This document shows positions 39,340 to 52,200 of a stretch of DNA of 64,000 nucleotides, piece by piece. Under the pieces are notes generated by a model. It was not told where the DNA came from and did no database searches. It saw nothing but the letters and a program-made list of their open reading frames with translations. Position 1 is the stretch's first letter. Each line of letters opens with the position of its first letter. Position numbers and translations under genes: made by a program. This stretch comes from Mixophyes australis (taxonomy: Eukaryota; Chordata; Amphibia; Anura; Limnodynastidae): contig JAVHZZ010000006.1 in assembly GCA_036250195.1 (NCBI GenBank), positions 158,465,724-158,529,723 on the forward strand, given 5' to 3'.

Positions 39340-41850
39340 AAAGATTTTGGAGGTCATGTGTGTGCAATTAGATTATGATTCCCTAGCAGGTCTGGCTGAT
39401 TCTTCTAGTAATGTGTCTGGTCAGTCACCCAGAATGTTTAATCTGGAAAAAGTATTTTTGAAGCATATTTATCGATCTATGGGTATGGATCTAGAGCAAA
39501 CCCAGAGTAGTATAATAAGAAATGTATTTCCAGTACACAGGTAAAATGTTTGATTTTGAAGGAATGGACACAAGTGGTTAACAGTCGACCTAACATGAGC
39601 AGGTTGGATTGTATGTACCCTTTTGATGAGAAGTTCAAGAAGAGGAGTGTACAACCTAAAGTAGATGTTTCAGTAACAAGTGTGTCATCTAGAGCTATGA
39701 TTCCGATTGAGGATAGGGGTTCTCTTAGGGATCCCATGGATAGGAATATGGAGAATCACATTTTTTATTATGCAATTGCTCTATAGTGGCTATGGCTGCT
39801 GGGGTGAGATCATTTACATTATATGGTGAGACACTTTATATAGATGTCCAAGAAAAGGCTAGTAGACAACACATGGTCAAAAGCATTAAGATTATGCAGA
39901 AAGACATAGAATTTCCATGAGAGGCATCTCTGGATACAGGTGATTTCTCAGCAAGGACAATAGCCTCAACAGCAGTGGCTAGGAGAGCTCTCTGGTTGTG
40001 TCCTTGGTCAGCAGACACTCAAACAAAAAATAGACTGACTAGTCTGCAGTTTGCAGGATCCTTGCGTTTTGTATACTTTTTTCTTCAACCTGAGTTCAAT
40101 CTACTAAACAGTTTACAAACATTGATGGAGTGTAATGCAATTCTCTTGTTCTGGCAGGTCAAAAAGGCATCAGGGACCTTTCGCATTATCCTGGATTTCA
40201 AAAGACTCAACAAGTTTGTTAATACCAGACATTTTCTCAAGCAGTCTGTCAATTCCATCCTCCTGTCCAAGTGACGTAGACTTTCTCGTATCCATATCTT
40301 CAGAATGCCTATTTTCATATGCCTGTGGCTGTTCATTACAGGAAGTTTCTTAGATTTTGTGTACTGGACTTTTAGTTCACTTGCCTACCCCTCAGACTAT
40401 GGAGCTCTCTGAGGACATTTATTAGGCTGTTGGTCACACTTATAGCGGAACTGAGGAAACAAGGGGTCAAGATATGACCTTTTCCGAATGCAATTTCTGT
40501 GGTGGGAAATTCAGAACATAGCGTCGGTTACAAGTCTGTGCAAGTAATAGTTTCAGAATCAGCATGGCTGGTTTGTGAACAAAGCTAAAAGTCCGCATCA
40601 CAACAGACTCAGTTCCTAGGGGTCCATATAGACACCATACAGAGCAGAGTTTTGTTCTCATAGGAAATGTGAATCAAGATCCTGGGGTAAATGTATCAAG
40701 CTGAGAGTTTGCTGGCGGGTTTGAAAAGTGGAGATGTTGCCTATAGCAACCAATCAGATTCTAGCTATCATTTTGTAGAATGTACTAAATAAATGATAGC
40801 TAGAATCTGATTGGTTTTTCAAATCCGCCGGAAAACTCTCAGCTTGATACATTTACCCCCCAGTCTTTAACATGTCAGCTCCAGAGAGGCAAGCCTCAAG
40901 AATGGTCTGTGATTTTTGGCGATGTTCTCAACCACCGTAGGAATTATCCAGTGGACAAAATGGCAAACCTGAAATCTGCAGTTGGGGGCACATAAGGAAA
41001 TGGAATTACAGAAGGACTTCCCTGAAGCAGATCATTACCCTATCAACATCCTCCAGACAGTCACTCAGGTGGTGGCTAAGCCCTCAGTAAAGAACAAAAG
41101 AATCATCCACTCTGGAGCCAAGAGTGGATGATTCTAACAACAGATGCCAGTCTTGCAGGTTGAAGAGCTCACCTTCAAGGTCAAGTAGTGCAAGGCAAGT
41201 GGTCATGAAATTATAAAAGTCTTCATGTAAATATCTTGGAAATGAGCACATGAGACAGGGATCTACTGATTTCTGAGACCTTGATGGTGTGAAGATTGAA
41301 AGGAACCTGCTCACAAAAAGGGTGTCCGAACAGGTAATCAATACTTCTTTACATATAAGAAAGAAGATTTCTTCAGATATCTGTTACAGGATTTGGAATA
41401 ACTTTATCATATTGTGAGTCTCTAGAATGAATCTAGTAGCAGCTACCATTCCACAGTTCCTTGACATCCTCCAGAATGGTTTCAGCAAAGGCGTTGCGGC
41501 ATCTACAAGTGTCAGCATTAAGCATATTCTTAGACACCAAGTTATCCTCATAAGATTTGTTTCTCAGATTCTTCCAGCGGGTGAAGAGGATTTATCCATC
41601 CATCCATGGCCGCTTAGGGTGTTAATTTTGTTCTAAATGTTCAAAATTATCCTTGAGATGGATGACAGTCAATTTTTTATTTTTTTTATAACAATTACAT
41701 CTGGCTGCAGAGTAGATGAGCTGCATGCATGGTCCAAAGTGTCTTTTATCAATATTCATTTGGATAATGTAGTACTTAGAACCAATCTGGAATTCCTACT
41801 TAAGGTAGTCTTCAGATTCTACATTAACTAGGAAGTAGTGCGTTATTCTT
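39340..41850 (+). pseudogene. Decayed DIRS-type tyrosine-recombinase retrotransposon
   Basis: Plus-strand frames, broken by many stops and shifts, follow DIRS order. The gag-like part has FKKRSVQPKVDVSVTSVSSR, 'RGSLRDPMDRNME' and [14 protein letters not shown]. The reverse transcriptase part has KASGTFRIILDFKRLNKFV and LRKQGVKI. Next is an RNase H-like LTTDASLAG near 41140. The recombinase-like part has FITITSGCRVDELHAWSK. The RT active-site region is ruined. A MITE is inserted at 40684-40858. Sequence differs strongly from the DIRS at 51-56 kb, so this is a different, older family. Ends were not found. Confidence 0.75.
40684..40858. mobile_element. Foldback MITE inside the decayed DIRS element
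   Basis: GGGGTAAATGTATCAAGCTG at the left and CAGCTTGATACATTTACCCC at the right, with long complementary arms including AACCAATCAGATTCTAGCTA and its complement. Its interior matches the element at 43066-43230 in the opposite orientation. Confidence 0.8.
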
Positions 41851-41940
41851 TTTATTTTAGAAAGCTGCATTCACTAAATCCTTGCATTCAGCCTAGTAGG
41901 ATAGACACAGTGGGGGACAGATGTATGTTTTCTGCACTAA

Positions 41941-42200
41941 GGGCCTGATTCATTAAGGAGAGCATAGCAAAAACAGGAGTAAATTTGCTCCCTGGCAAAT
42001 CATATTACAATGCAAGAGGTAGAAATTAACTTATTATTTTGCGCAAAAGGAACGTACTGGCTGCCTTTTCATATAGCACACAAATACTTGATAGTTTTAT
42101 TTTTACACTGAGATTAAAAGTTGATCTAGGACATGCCCTACCCCAACTGTAAATATGCCCCCGCATTTTTCTGCTTTGCTTTCCATAATGAATAAGGGTC
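41941..42200. mobile_element. MITE with GGGCCTGATTCATTAAGGA termini
   Basis: Left GGGCCTGATTCATTAAGGA is imperfectly inverted at 42182-42200 (TCCATAATGAATAAGGGTC). A second left end of the same family starts 20 bp later at 42220 and is not closed, so two copies abut. Confidence 0.58.
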
Positions 42201-42699
42201 TAAGTGTTTTTGTCACAAAGGGCCTGATTCATTAAGGAAAGGAAAGCAGAAAAAAATAGTAACTTTGCACCTTGGCAAAACCATGTTGCATTGGAGGGGA
42301 GGTAAATTTAAACCGTGGGAATAACACCAATAACACGTTTTATGACCTGTTCTATGACACGTTCACCACTTAACTTTGCAGAATATATTGATACATTTTT
42401 TACAATTTTGATATCAAAGATTTTATTCAGTATGCAACTGGATGACCTGGTGGTCTGGTTAGGCTGTTATGCACTACTAATCTCTCACCATCTGTGTTGT
42501 CCCGCCTTACTGACTGTCTTTCTGCCATTTCATCTTGGATGTCCTCTTGCAAAGTCAAACTCTATCTTTCAAAAACATTGGGTTGACCACACCACATTCT
42601 TGTCAAATTTCTTAGCTGTCATTTTGGTCAAGGGTTTGACAATGGTAATATATTAGGGCACAAACTTTCTATAAAAACCACTGATACTAAGGACTGATA
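42201..42699. other. Truncated second MITE copy and unassigned DNA
   Basis: 42220-42310 repeats the left part of the preceding MITE. The remainder, including an open frame 42315-42656, has no recognisable similarity. Confidence 0.4.
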
Positions 42700-42862
42700 C
42701 CAGTCATAACAATCTTCTGGTTTGAGGCCAATTCTCAGAAGTTCCTTGATTTTGTCCACCTGACACTTGTCCAGTCTAATGGTCAATTGTGCCTCCTGGA
42801 TGCGATCCAGCACCCTGATGTTCCAGGTGTTCCTCACAGGAATTGCTAAAGCTGCCAATGCC
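42700..42862 (-). pseudogene. Gypsy-type reverse transcriptase scrap
   Basis: The minus-strand frame reads RVLDRIQEAQLTIRLDKCQV, which resembles the conserved Ty3/gypsy RT segment (VL.RL.EAGLTI.PDKC). Nothing else of the element is evident nearby. Short, so moderate to low confidence. Confidence 0.45.
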
Positions 42863-43065
42863 ATCTAAGTAAGCCTACATCTTTAATGTGACCATACAAC
42901 CAACATAATTCAATTGTAAAACAAATAGAAAATTATTACAAAAAAGAAGTGAAAATACAAAATAAAAACCTACAATACTTTTGGTTTCATAAAATGTGTA
43001 CACTCTTAAACTGAGACTTTTTGAAAGCACCTTTTTGAATAAGTCTCAACCAACTTTGCACACCT

Positions 43066-43230
43066 GGGGGTATATTTACAAAACTGCGGGTTTGAAAAAG
43101 TGGAGATGTTCGCTATAGCAACCAATCAGATTCTAGTTATTTAGTACATTCTACAAAATGACAGCTATTTTTGGTTGCTATAGGTAATATTTCCACTTTT
43201 TCAAACCCCCAGTTTAGTAAATATACCCCC
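43066..43230. mobile_element. Foldback MITE, GGGGGTATATTTAC termini
   Basis: GGGGGTATATTTACAAAACT on the left and AGTTTAGTAAATATACCCCC on the right, with complementary GGTTTGAAAAAGTGGA arms. The interior shares TATAGCAACCAATCAGATTC with the 40.7-kb element, the loop being in reverse orientation. Confidence 0.78.
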
Positions 43231-43239
43231 GGACTCTGA

Positions 43240-43900
43240 AAATCTATGTCACAGTACTCTTTAGGGCAGTTCACAGATTTTCAATTGGATTGAGGTTTGG
43301 GCTCTGCCTGGGTCATTACAAGACTTTTATCTTTGTTTTCTGAAGCCATTTCTTGGTTGACTTGTATGTGTGCTTTGGATCATTATCATTTTGGAAGGTA
43401 AAATTACCCTTGAGCTTTCTGACAGAGGCCAGCAAAATGTCTTCATATTTGGAAATATTCATTATGCCCTATTTCCTGACAAGAAACCCCTGTCCCAGCT
43501 GAAAAGAAGTGTCCAAAAAGCATGATGCTGTCTCCACCATGCTTCACAGTAGGCATGGTGTTCTTTTTGGGTGATGATCTGTGTTGTCTTTGTGCTAATA
43601 GAATTAAAGTCAAAAAGTTCAAGGTTGGTCTTATCAGACCATCAGTAGTCATTGAATGTATTTGTGGTGTAGAATTTAGAATTGAGGCTGTTTTGTGGGA
43701 AACAGATTCTATTTTGCCCGCCTACCGAATAGCCCAGACATGCTGAATACAGAAAATTGTTGTCTGTTCTTGACAGACATTCCTGCAACTCCTTTAATGT
43801 TGCCATAGGTATTTTGGTAGCTACCTTTATGTATATTCTTCTTGTACTGTCATCAGCTTTGGAGTGACGACCTAATGTGACATGTTTTTGGTTCATTGAT
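43240..43900 (-). pseudogene. Tc1-like transposase pseudogene
   Basis: Minus-strand frames give ATLKELQECLSR, then TVKHGGDSIMLFGHFFSAGT (Tc1 KHGGGSIMLWGCFSA), and further left a worn version of the QNDPKHTS...PSQSPDLNP region. Several frame breaks. Terminal repeats not found. Confidence 0.68.
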
Positions 43901-44929
43901 TGGCCAGCCTACTTGGTCCTATAACCCCTTAATCTTCCTTTCCAGATCCATCTCCCTCTATTTTTGCTGTGGTGGTCACAGTCCAAATCTGCCATTGCTT
44001 GTCACACACAGGCAAATATTTCGAACAAAAGTGAGTGTTGGGTTATAGCACTTATTGAAAATGTAAAAATTACACTACAGTACTATGCTCCAACAGACAA
44101 ACCTAAACCTAACAGAAACTATATGTACATTACAAGTCAACCACCTGTGTATCTTTATTGGGCAGTCCTGACTATTATATTTACAACTGGCAAGTCAGCA
44201 ATCTAACCCAGACGCCTACCCCCTTTTGGTGAGCTGACAGCAGAGCAATGGAAGTGGAAGTCTGATTTCAAGATTTCAGACTACTTCCATGTAAATTGTT
44301 TAAATTAAATTTGGTCTGGTTGTTAAAGGGTAAAACCTGTTTGTTAAAAAGAAAAAAAAAAAACCAGTTTGCATGCAGATATTTTATCAGGTTTAATGGC
44401 TGTGTATAAAAGTGTGATAATTCATTTGTGTATAATTTTTAATGCATTTCAAAACATCTATGTTTACCAGCCTTAGGGAAATACTCATAAATGATCTGTT
44501 GAAACTGAAGCAGGGATGCAAAGTCATTCCCTTAATTACTGGCACATGTAAATGATAAACATTCTGCAGCTAAATAAAACTAAATTAGCTTCAATCAGAG
44601 CCTAAATAATTTGGTGATGGTATGTTATGGCATTGACAGTACTGTAAAAACTGAGCTTGTAGCACATGCTAATGCCTAAACCATAGCCTAGGAGGAACAA
44701 CTGTAAATTAGAGACATGTAAGTTCAGTCAGTATTTAAAACTGGTGTCACCGACATCACTGATGAGTGTATTGACATAACATTATGGAGGAGAACAAGAA
44801 ATGAATGAATATCTGATCACTGTTCCAGGTGCAGCCAAGCTAGCCTACATTGTCTTATAAATTGGTTCGTCAGCTCCAAAAAGTAATGTGCAACACAGTA
44901 ATTTTACAGGTTGGTCTGCTGTATCCAAC
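43901..44929. other. Intergenic, nothing recognised
   Basis: AT-rich DNA between the Tc1 fossil and the GC-rich region before TCFL5. No element ends found. Confidence 0.45.
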
Positions 44930-45300
44930 CAAGAAAATGGCGTCCATCCACTCAGACTCCGTTACGTACGATGAAGAGGGTAGAATAGAATCACGTCAGA
45001 TCACGTCAAGTCACGCTAGGTAAAATCACGGGCGGGGTGACCGTTCACGATCACTTCACGTTACCATATTTGTGTCAACCATAGAGGCGGGTGTTATATC
45101 AGTCAGCTTGAAGCTACGGACACCTCACACAGCTTCCACTATACACCTGGTGCTTCTTGTGTGACCGTAGAGCGGATGCGCAGCTAAATATAGTCGGTAG
45201 GCGGGGTTGCATCAGCGATGCCGCCCAGTAAACAATGACGTCACACGAAGGCGGTTGAGGGCGGTTTGGGCGCACTGCCCCTGCGGATCCCTATTGACGG
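44930..45300 (+). promoter_or_regulatory. tcfl5: Probable TCFL5 promoter region
   Basis: CpG-bearing, GC-rich island in AT-rich surroundings, 0.5-0.9 kb before the TCFL5 start codon. It contains an AAAATGGCGTCC YY1-like site (about 44935), three TCACG elements spaced exactly 10 bp apart (44991, 45001, 45011) with further copies near 45026, 45046 and 45056, a GGGCGGGG GC box (about 45030) and a palindromic CRE. The transcription start is not determined. Confidence 0.62.
45236..45243. promoter_or_regulatory. Perfect CRE (TGACGTCA)
   Basis: Full palindromic cAMP-response element in the presumed TCFL5 promoter. Mammalian TCFL5 is testis-enriched and CREB/CREM-type control would fit, but that is inference. 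Confidence 0.65.
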
Positions 45301-45828
45301 GCCTGCTAATGTCAGTACTCTTGAGTTGTGTATTTGTAACTGCCTAATAGTATTCTCCATCCCAGGACTTCTGCTGTTAAGTTTTAATACTGCCACATTG
45401 ATAGTTTTTTCTGTTCCCAGATTTCATAAAATAATTTTTGGTTTGTGTATATTGTTTGTTGTTGTAAATAACTCAGTGACCAGCTCTTTACTGTAAATGC
45501 ATTTTAATCCAAATATTCATAAGATGAATTTGCATTGCCTGACAGTTTCTATTATTTCCTCCTATGTTGAATTCATTTTTTGGGACAATTTGTTTATGTT
45601 TTGCTTGAGGAGAACGATATCCAAACAGGATATCCCCTAATAGATACATACTGTTTTAACTTTTCAACATTTACTGTAGATGTATTTATTACTGTCAGTT
45701 GAAGGCACATATTTGGAGATTGTATATTTATTTTTGACTTTATTTTCAAATGCGGTGACTGCAGATTTTTGTGGTGTCGATATAGAATTCAGTTCTGATA
45801 TACTTGGTGATATTTGTCTGATGCGAAT
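45301..45828 (+). other. tcfl5: Presumed TCFL5 5' untranslated region
   Basis: AT-rich stretch between the GC-rich promoter and the start codon. An ATTCAG at about 45787-45792 could serve as an acceptor if a 5' UTR intron exists. Not resolved. Confidence 0.4.
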
Positions 45829-46526
45829 ATGTTTGGCTCTATGCATACACATTCTAAGTCCTTGTCTTCCAACTTTGCATCTTCCACCGTTCCTGAATGC
45901 TCTGATGAACCCATGCAGAATGAGCAGGCTGTGAGTTTTACTACCACTGACCTAAACATAGTGGAGATGACTGAAATTGAGTACACCCAACTGCAACAGA
46001 TCCTATATTCACACATGGACTCTCAGACTAGTGAGAGCGACATTTATACAAGAATGAACTCTGCTTTTTTTCCAGTTGGTACTTCCTCCAATGTTCCTCA
46101 GTATCAATCCACCAGCATAACAAACCAGACCAATTCTGTGGGGCAAAATGTCTGTCCTGTGACATGCCAGACAGCGGTTTCCTCTGAAAGCAATACAATG
46201 AGTACTAATCAGACATTAGGGCACATTGACTTTCAGGAACTAAGGATGATGATGCTAAGTGAGTCTAACATGTCTTTAACGAATAGTAACACATCTGAAA
46301 AACCCCCAAATAATACTGGTAGTGACACCCCAGAGGCAAGTACTTTGCGGGTGAGACATGTTGGTAATGTCCCTGAAATTAATAAGGAAAATGAGAATTT
46401 AGCTCACATGTCTGAATCTAGATCAAAGTCTGCAGTTCGTGTTCGTTTAGAGGACAGATTTAACAGTATCCAGACTGACGTTCCAAAGTATCAGGAACCA
46501 CAGGAGGCCAGTGTGACATTGAACAA
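45829..46526 (+). CDS. tcfl5: TCFL5 coding exon 1
   Basis: Starts [11 protein letters not shown] and encodes the conserved [20 protein letters not shown] and [12 protein letters not shown] blocks and [13 protein letters not shown]. Ends with AA of a split Asn codon before GTGTGT. The frog N-terminus is Ser/Asn/Thr-rich, whereas the human one is Ala/Gly-rich. Confidence 0.93.
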
Positions 46527-46591
46527 GTGTGTATTTCTTTAATCTGTGTTATATTTTTGCTAATTTACTCAGGGATCATTATGAATGACTA

Positions 46592-46628
<37 letters not shown>

Positions 46629-46644
46629 TATATATAGATATATA

Positions 46645-46699
<55 letters not shown>

Positions 46700-49230
46700 A
46701 ATTTACTACTTTTAATTGTTCCAATTCAGAATAATTTAATAAAATTACTTTAACTTTCATTTATACTTCAAAATGATGAAAACTATTAAAATGTTAGTGA
46801 ATTACAAAACTTTTCTTGTGGAGTTGCCACAAGACAATGCAACAATTTGGGACAAGGATATACCAGGTGAAATGTACATATTCTTGTTTCAAAAAGTTGT
46901 TCCGTATTCTGGTACATCCACATAGTGTAGCCTCAGCGTTTCCATGTTATAGGAAAGTGGATTCAAATGAAGCATATACTATATTTTATGACATTTTGAA
47001 ATTTCCTTCACAGTTGCTTACTATGTAAAGTCACCATAACCCTATTTATTTTATTTCCTTTGTATTTGTCTAATTGAAATATTAAAGGATGACTTATAAA
47101 ATTATTATTGTCATAGTTTCCCTCCCAGAGCCTTCTGTCAATTGGTGTGATAATCCTCTCACACTAAAAACGGAGTGTCCTAATAGCAAGTGATGAATGT
47201 AACTCCATTGAGGATGGGGCATGAAATCATTGGGGTGTGGCCATACCCAGAAAGGTCTAAAAATATGACCAAAAACAAGCCACGAGGTGTTGCACACAAC
47301 TTTTTCAGTTTTCCCAAAGGCTGAGGGATAACATAAAACTGTTTTGCATTAACAATGAAGCAGAAATTATTTTAGGTTATTGTCCTGTTGAAGTGTAACC
47401 TTTGCCCTCTCACCGATATTTATGAAAATGCAACATATTAACTGACTAGTAACCAGTAGCATTACTTAGGTTTGAGACACAAAGCCACTTTGTATAGGCA
47501 GTGTGTTTGTTTAAATCTATTTAATTCTTCCTATGTATCTTGTCTTTTTCCTTTATCATTGGCATTGTATATAAAAGAGAGAAGGCATCAGCATGTGTTC
47601 TAGTAATGTTAAAAGACATGACATTTGTTTACTGTACCTTCAGGAAAAGATGGAGAAGATTTATAGGCACAAGTAGATGGTAACGTGTTGTTCTGGCAGA
47701 TTGAGAATTGCCTTATTCAAAATGTATAATTCTTCATCTTTGTTTTGTGTTTTGCTTTTCCGTAGCACTATTTATTTCGGTTTTTTTAATATAGCCCTGT
47801 TTAATGAATAACTTTAAACGAAAACCTTTTTAAATGGCATGTTTCTGAAATTGAGGCATTTATTGCATATTCTAAACTTGCTACATTAGGCATGTGGGCA
47901 TTATTTTTTTTGCATATGGTTTGGAGCACAGTTTCTCACACTGCAGTGTAAGTGTTAGTGAGAAATGTCAAGTGGACCCCATTACCTGCTCACAGTGGGT
48001 GAAGCCATTTTGCGGTCTGAATCAATATTCACAAGTTTGCAGCCTACTGGGAACGAGTGCATACTTACCAACTTTATAATCTTCGATTCCAGGAGCCTGA
48101 GGGAGAGGTGGGGGTGATGGGGGCGGGGCTCCAAAATGTGCGTCATTTTGGACCCGCCCCGTCATTTGACAGCGGGGGGGGCGGGGCCAAACGCTGCGAT
48201 TCACCGGGCATCGCGGCGTTTGGGACCTAATTCTGCCTACTTCACTAGGAAGTGGGCAGAATTCTCCAGATGCGGGAGTTTGCCACACTCTCCCGGGAGT
48301 CCGTGAGACTCTTGTAAAATGCGGGAGTCTCCCGGACATTCCGGGAGAGTTGGCAAGTATGAACTAGTGATGTCACATTATACAGTAGAATAGAAACAGG
48401 AAATCATCTAACTGTACTAGCAGCAACATTTGTATTTGTATAGTGCTCCCATAGTAATCTAAACAAAAATTCAGCTCCACATTTAGGACCTCAATAATTA
48501 AATAAACTTACATGAACATGTTTCCTACATATCCTGACTTGCTTTGTTCTGCTATCTGAGCTTTTGCTTTACATTGCAGTTTGGTGACCCTTATCCGCCA
48601 GCCTTCACAGCTCACAGGGGCCCAACAGCAGAACAAGTGTGCCACTCTGGTAAAAGATAAGGCACCTGCCTCTACAACTTCAATTCAGTTTAAAGTCCCT
48701 TCTGGAAATGTTGGCTCTTCCCAAACACAGGTGACCAATCCCTGACATCACTTGTTGTGTGTTGTTTAAGCATGTTAACTGTTCATTGACTTGCACTATA
48801 ATTTTTCAGACAAATTCCTCTGATAGTTGTGGAAATTCGTGCCCCTTGCTGGAGGCAGCCAAGCACCAGGAGATGTCACGGCCCAGAACCTTTTCTTTCT
48901 GTTACCAGCAGGAAATTGAATCCACAAAGCAGACGCTAGGGACCCAAAATAAATCCTTACCTGAGCAGGTCTGGATTAATGTGGGAGGTGAGAACTGCTT
49001 GATTTGTATTTACTCCTGATTATAGCATTTCTGAAAGGCAGGCTGCAATGTTAGATCAATATGACAGCATCATCTTCAACTGTAACATGGGCAATGGGGA
49101 AACATCATCCCTGCAGATTCCTTGACAGATTTTGTAGACAAATAGCATAGATTCAAATGCAAACAAAGTACAAAACTGCAATCTCCCTGTTATTGGAATG
49201 TATTAATGTTTGGCCACTTATTCACATGCA

Positions 49231-49299
<69 letters not shown>

Positions 49300-52200
49300 T
49301 CCCGGGCGAGTGTGGCAATCTCCCGAATTCTGCCCACTTCGCTAGGAAGTGCCCCACTTCCTAGTGTAGTGGGCAGAATTAGATCCCAAACGCCGCTATT
49401 CCCGGTGAATTGCGACATTTGGCCCCGCCCCCCGCTGTCAAATGACGCGTTTGCACCATGACGTCATAGAGGGCCAAGATGACGCGATTTTGGCCGTCCC
49501 GCCCCCCTCCACTGGCAGGCTCCCGGAAGGGAGCTGAAGAAAGTGGGCAAGTATGCCCTATATATGAATTCATATGTATTACTGAGCTATATTATATACT
49601 TCATCAAGATAATGATTTACTAAAATATATGCATTTACTAGCTTTTTTTTATCATTCATACAACGCATGTAAAGGGGTCTAATACAGCCAATTATATCCA
49701 ATGTTGACACTTACATTTTTACTTGTGGGTGCGTTGTGTTTGTGTTGTGAAGTGGTTTTCCAAATGCTTCTTTCAATGACAATTTGAATGCAATATAAAC
49801 TATAGCTAATAATGCACACAGTTGCGTTTGACATGTACTTGAGCTTGCTGTTTTGAAAAGACAGTGGGTATAAAGCCTAAAGAAGAGCTGTCATAAAATA
49901 TAGATAATGAAAGCCTTTTTTATCTTGCAGATATGTGTAACACAATTCTTAAAAAAAACAAATGATGGCTTAAAATTGTATTTACATATAGTAAGAGCAC
50001 TTGTTCTCAACTTGACCTCTGCTTGTGTATCATTTAAGCCCCTTTAGAATACCCATTACTCAGAATGAGCCTCTTTACACAATACAACTTACAAAGAACT
50101 TGTGTATAGTGTTCCAGCAATTTATTTTAAAGGCTTTTAACATATAGAGTTGTATATCTCAAGGTACTTGCAGCTCTGAATACCAAGAAAATGGTGTCTT
50201 TTAAGCGGATGCAATTTAGGCTTATGTATTCAGTGTAAACTGTACCCATCTCTACATAAGGCCCCTGGTCTCCAGACTATACGTGAACTGACTGTGACAA
50301 CCAAGGCCTGCCATCAGAAACTTTAGCAGAAACCAGAAATTGCAGCAATGATCTCTGAATCGCACAAATGATGAGTCCGTGTACTGTGGATGGTTCACTA
50401 ATAAACTCATTTAATTAAAATATAAACATTGTTAAAATACAACAATATATAAAAGATACAATCTCAGAAATCACATCTTGTTGGTTTATAGCCTGGAAGT
50501 AAAAACATGCATCTATATTGTTCAATATGATCCATGTGAAAGTCGGAATAATAATTATTAAAGGTGGATCTTTCTAATGTAATTAGTTCACATAGTCCAT
50601 GTGGTGTTAAACTATCTGACACATTTATTATTTAGAACGTAGTGTCCCAAAGCAATCCGGAGCCAACATACAGGGGCGGGAAGTTTCCTGATAAGATAAA
50701 TTATTAGCTCTCTCATTTATGGCTCAACATCAAAAATGTTTATATTCTCGATACTACATATAGACATTCCCAACATCCCCAAGTTTTTCCTCCTCCCTCT
50801 TGGAGTTCCAACTTCTATTTGTCATCGGAATAGGTTAATAAAACAGAATATCTCAGCCACCACCTACCGACTGGTGACTGATCGAAAATAACCTAACAAC
50901 ACCTCAAACCTAGTATTTGGCACACACATCGCAAGGAGTACATGAGTAGTGAAAACCTTTGCTATAACTTGGGAACCTTAGTCTTCCATCTTTAACACTT
51001 GTTCACTGTTCACGTATATGTGATTTCCCCACCCATAGTCTATTCTTCTTGCTTGCAAACACCTTTTCTCTGCTCAACAGTGCACCATGCTATCTTAATT
51101 CCAAATCTTCTCCCCATTTTCACTTCCATATACCAAAAAACCACCATCAGATTATTTTAATGTTTTTGATGTTAGTGTTTATTGTTCCCCAGTTTATCTA
51201 CAATTCATTCTTATATGGACTATTTGTATTTCTCTGTACATCATGAATATGCTATGCACTTTGTTTTTCTCTTTCATCCATCTGGGGGACACTCCTTAAC
51301 CATGGAGTTGAGTCGGGGGGAGGAGTCTGTAATCCAAAGAGTTAACTTTTTTCAGCTGACAGCATATCACCCCCGCCAATTCCCACATACCTCAGTTTGA
51401 ATTGGGTGCCCTTGGAAGAAGGTTGCACCTGAAGAGCTCCAAGAGAGACAGTGAACAGGGTTCACTGGTTATAGGTTTTTTCCTTTTCTTTTGCAGTTTT
51501 TTTCTTTTGACAGTGGCGAGAGGCTCCGTGCAAACGGAGCTGACTCGTGGGAGAAGCGCCTGTCGGGGGGGCGGCCCCACTGACAGAGAGGTAAGAAGCG
51601 CTTCTCACAGCGGGAAGCAGTCGGCAAGAGACTCTCCCCGCTGATGCAGGACGGGCGCTGCCATTAGGCAGAGAGCGCCTTTACTGCTGAGGTTCCCCGG
51701 AAGCCAGCTGGAGTATACCAAGTTCCTCCTCCCATGGGGATGGCAGTGAATTCTTATAGATGGCGCGCTTTGAGTAGCGCTAGCGGGGAACACATTCTAA
51801 CAGGTTTTCCCCTAATATAAGAGAAAGGGCAAAACACTGTTAAAGTAAACAACACAGAAGGAGAGCCAGTGGAAGGGGAATGTGTTTGAGGAACACCGCT
51901 TCCCCCCCTTCCCCACTGAGTGAGCACGTGGAAGATCCCTTTTTTGGCGCCAAGCTTCAAAAGGAGGACAGTTGTAGCAGTCATTTGAAGAGAAGTGCAC
52001 TGTTGACACATATCTTCCACGCTAAGTATCACTTTGTTTCTTCAGATATGCATGTGTATTATAAGACTATGAGGTGTTGAGGGAACTGTGTTTAAGGAAA
52101 ACTATAAAGTTTTTCAAACCTGTCTTATTTAATCAGAAATACTATGATATGTTAAATAACCTAGTCTGTATTTTCTGATAAAGGTTGTGGAAGTGTTTGG

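Noticed and set aside
45814..45828. TCFL5 start at 45814
   Set aside because: That codon is TTG; the first ATG in frame is 45829 and a TGA sits just upstream at 45808.
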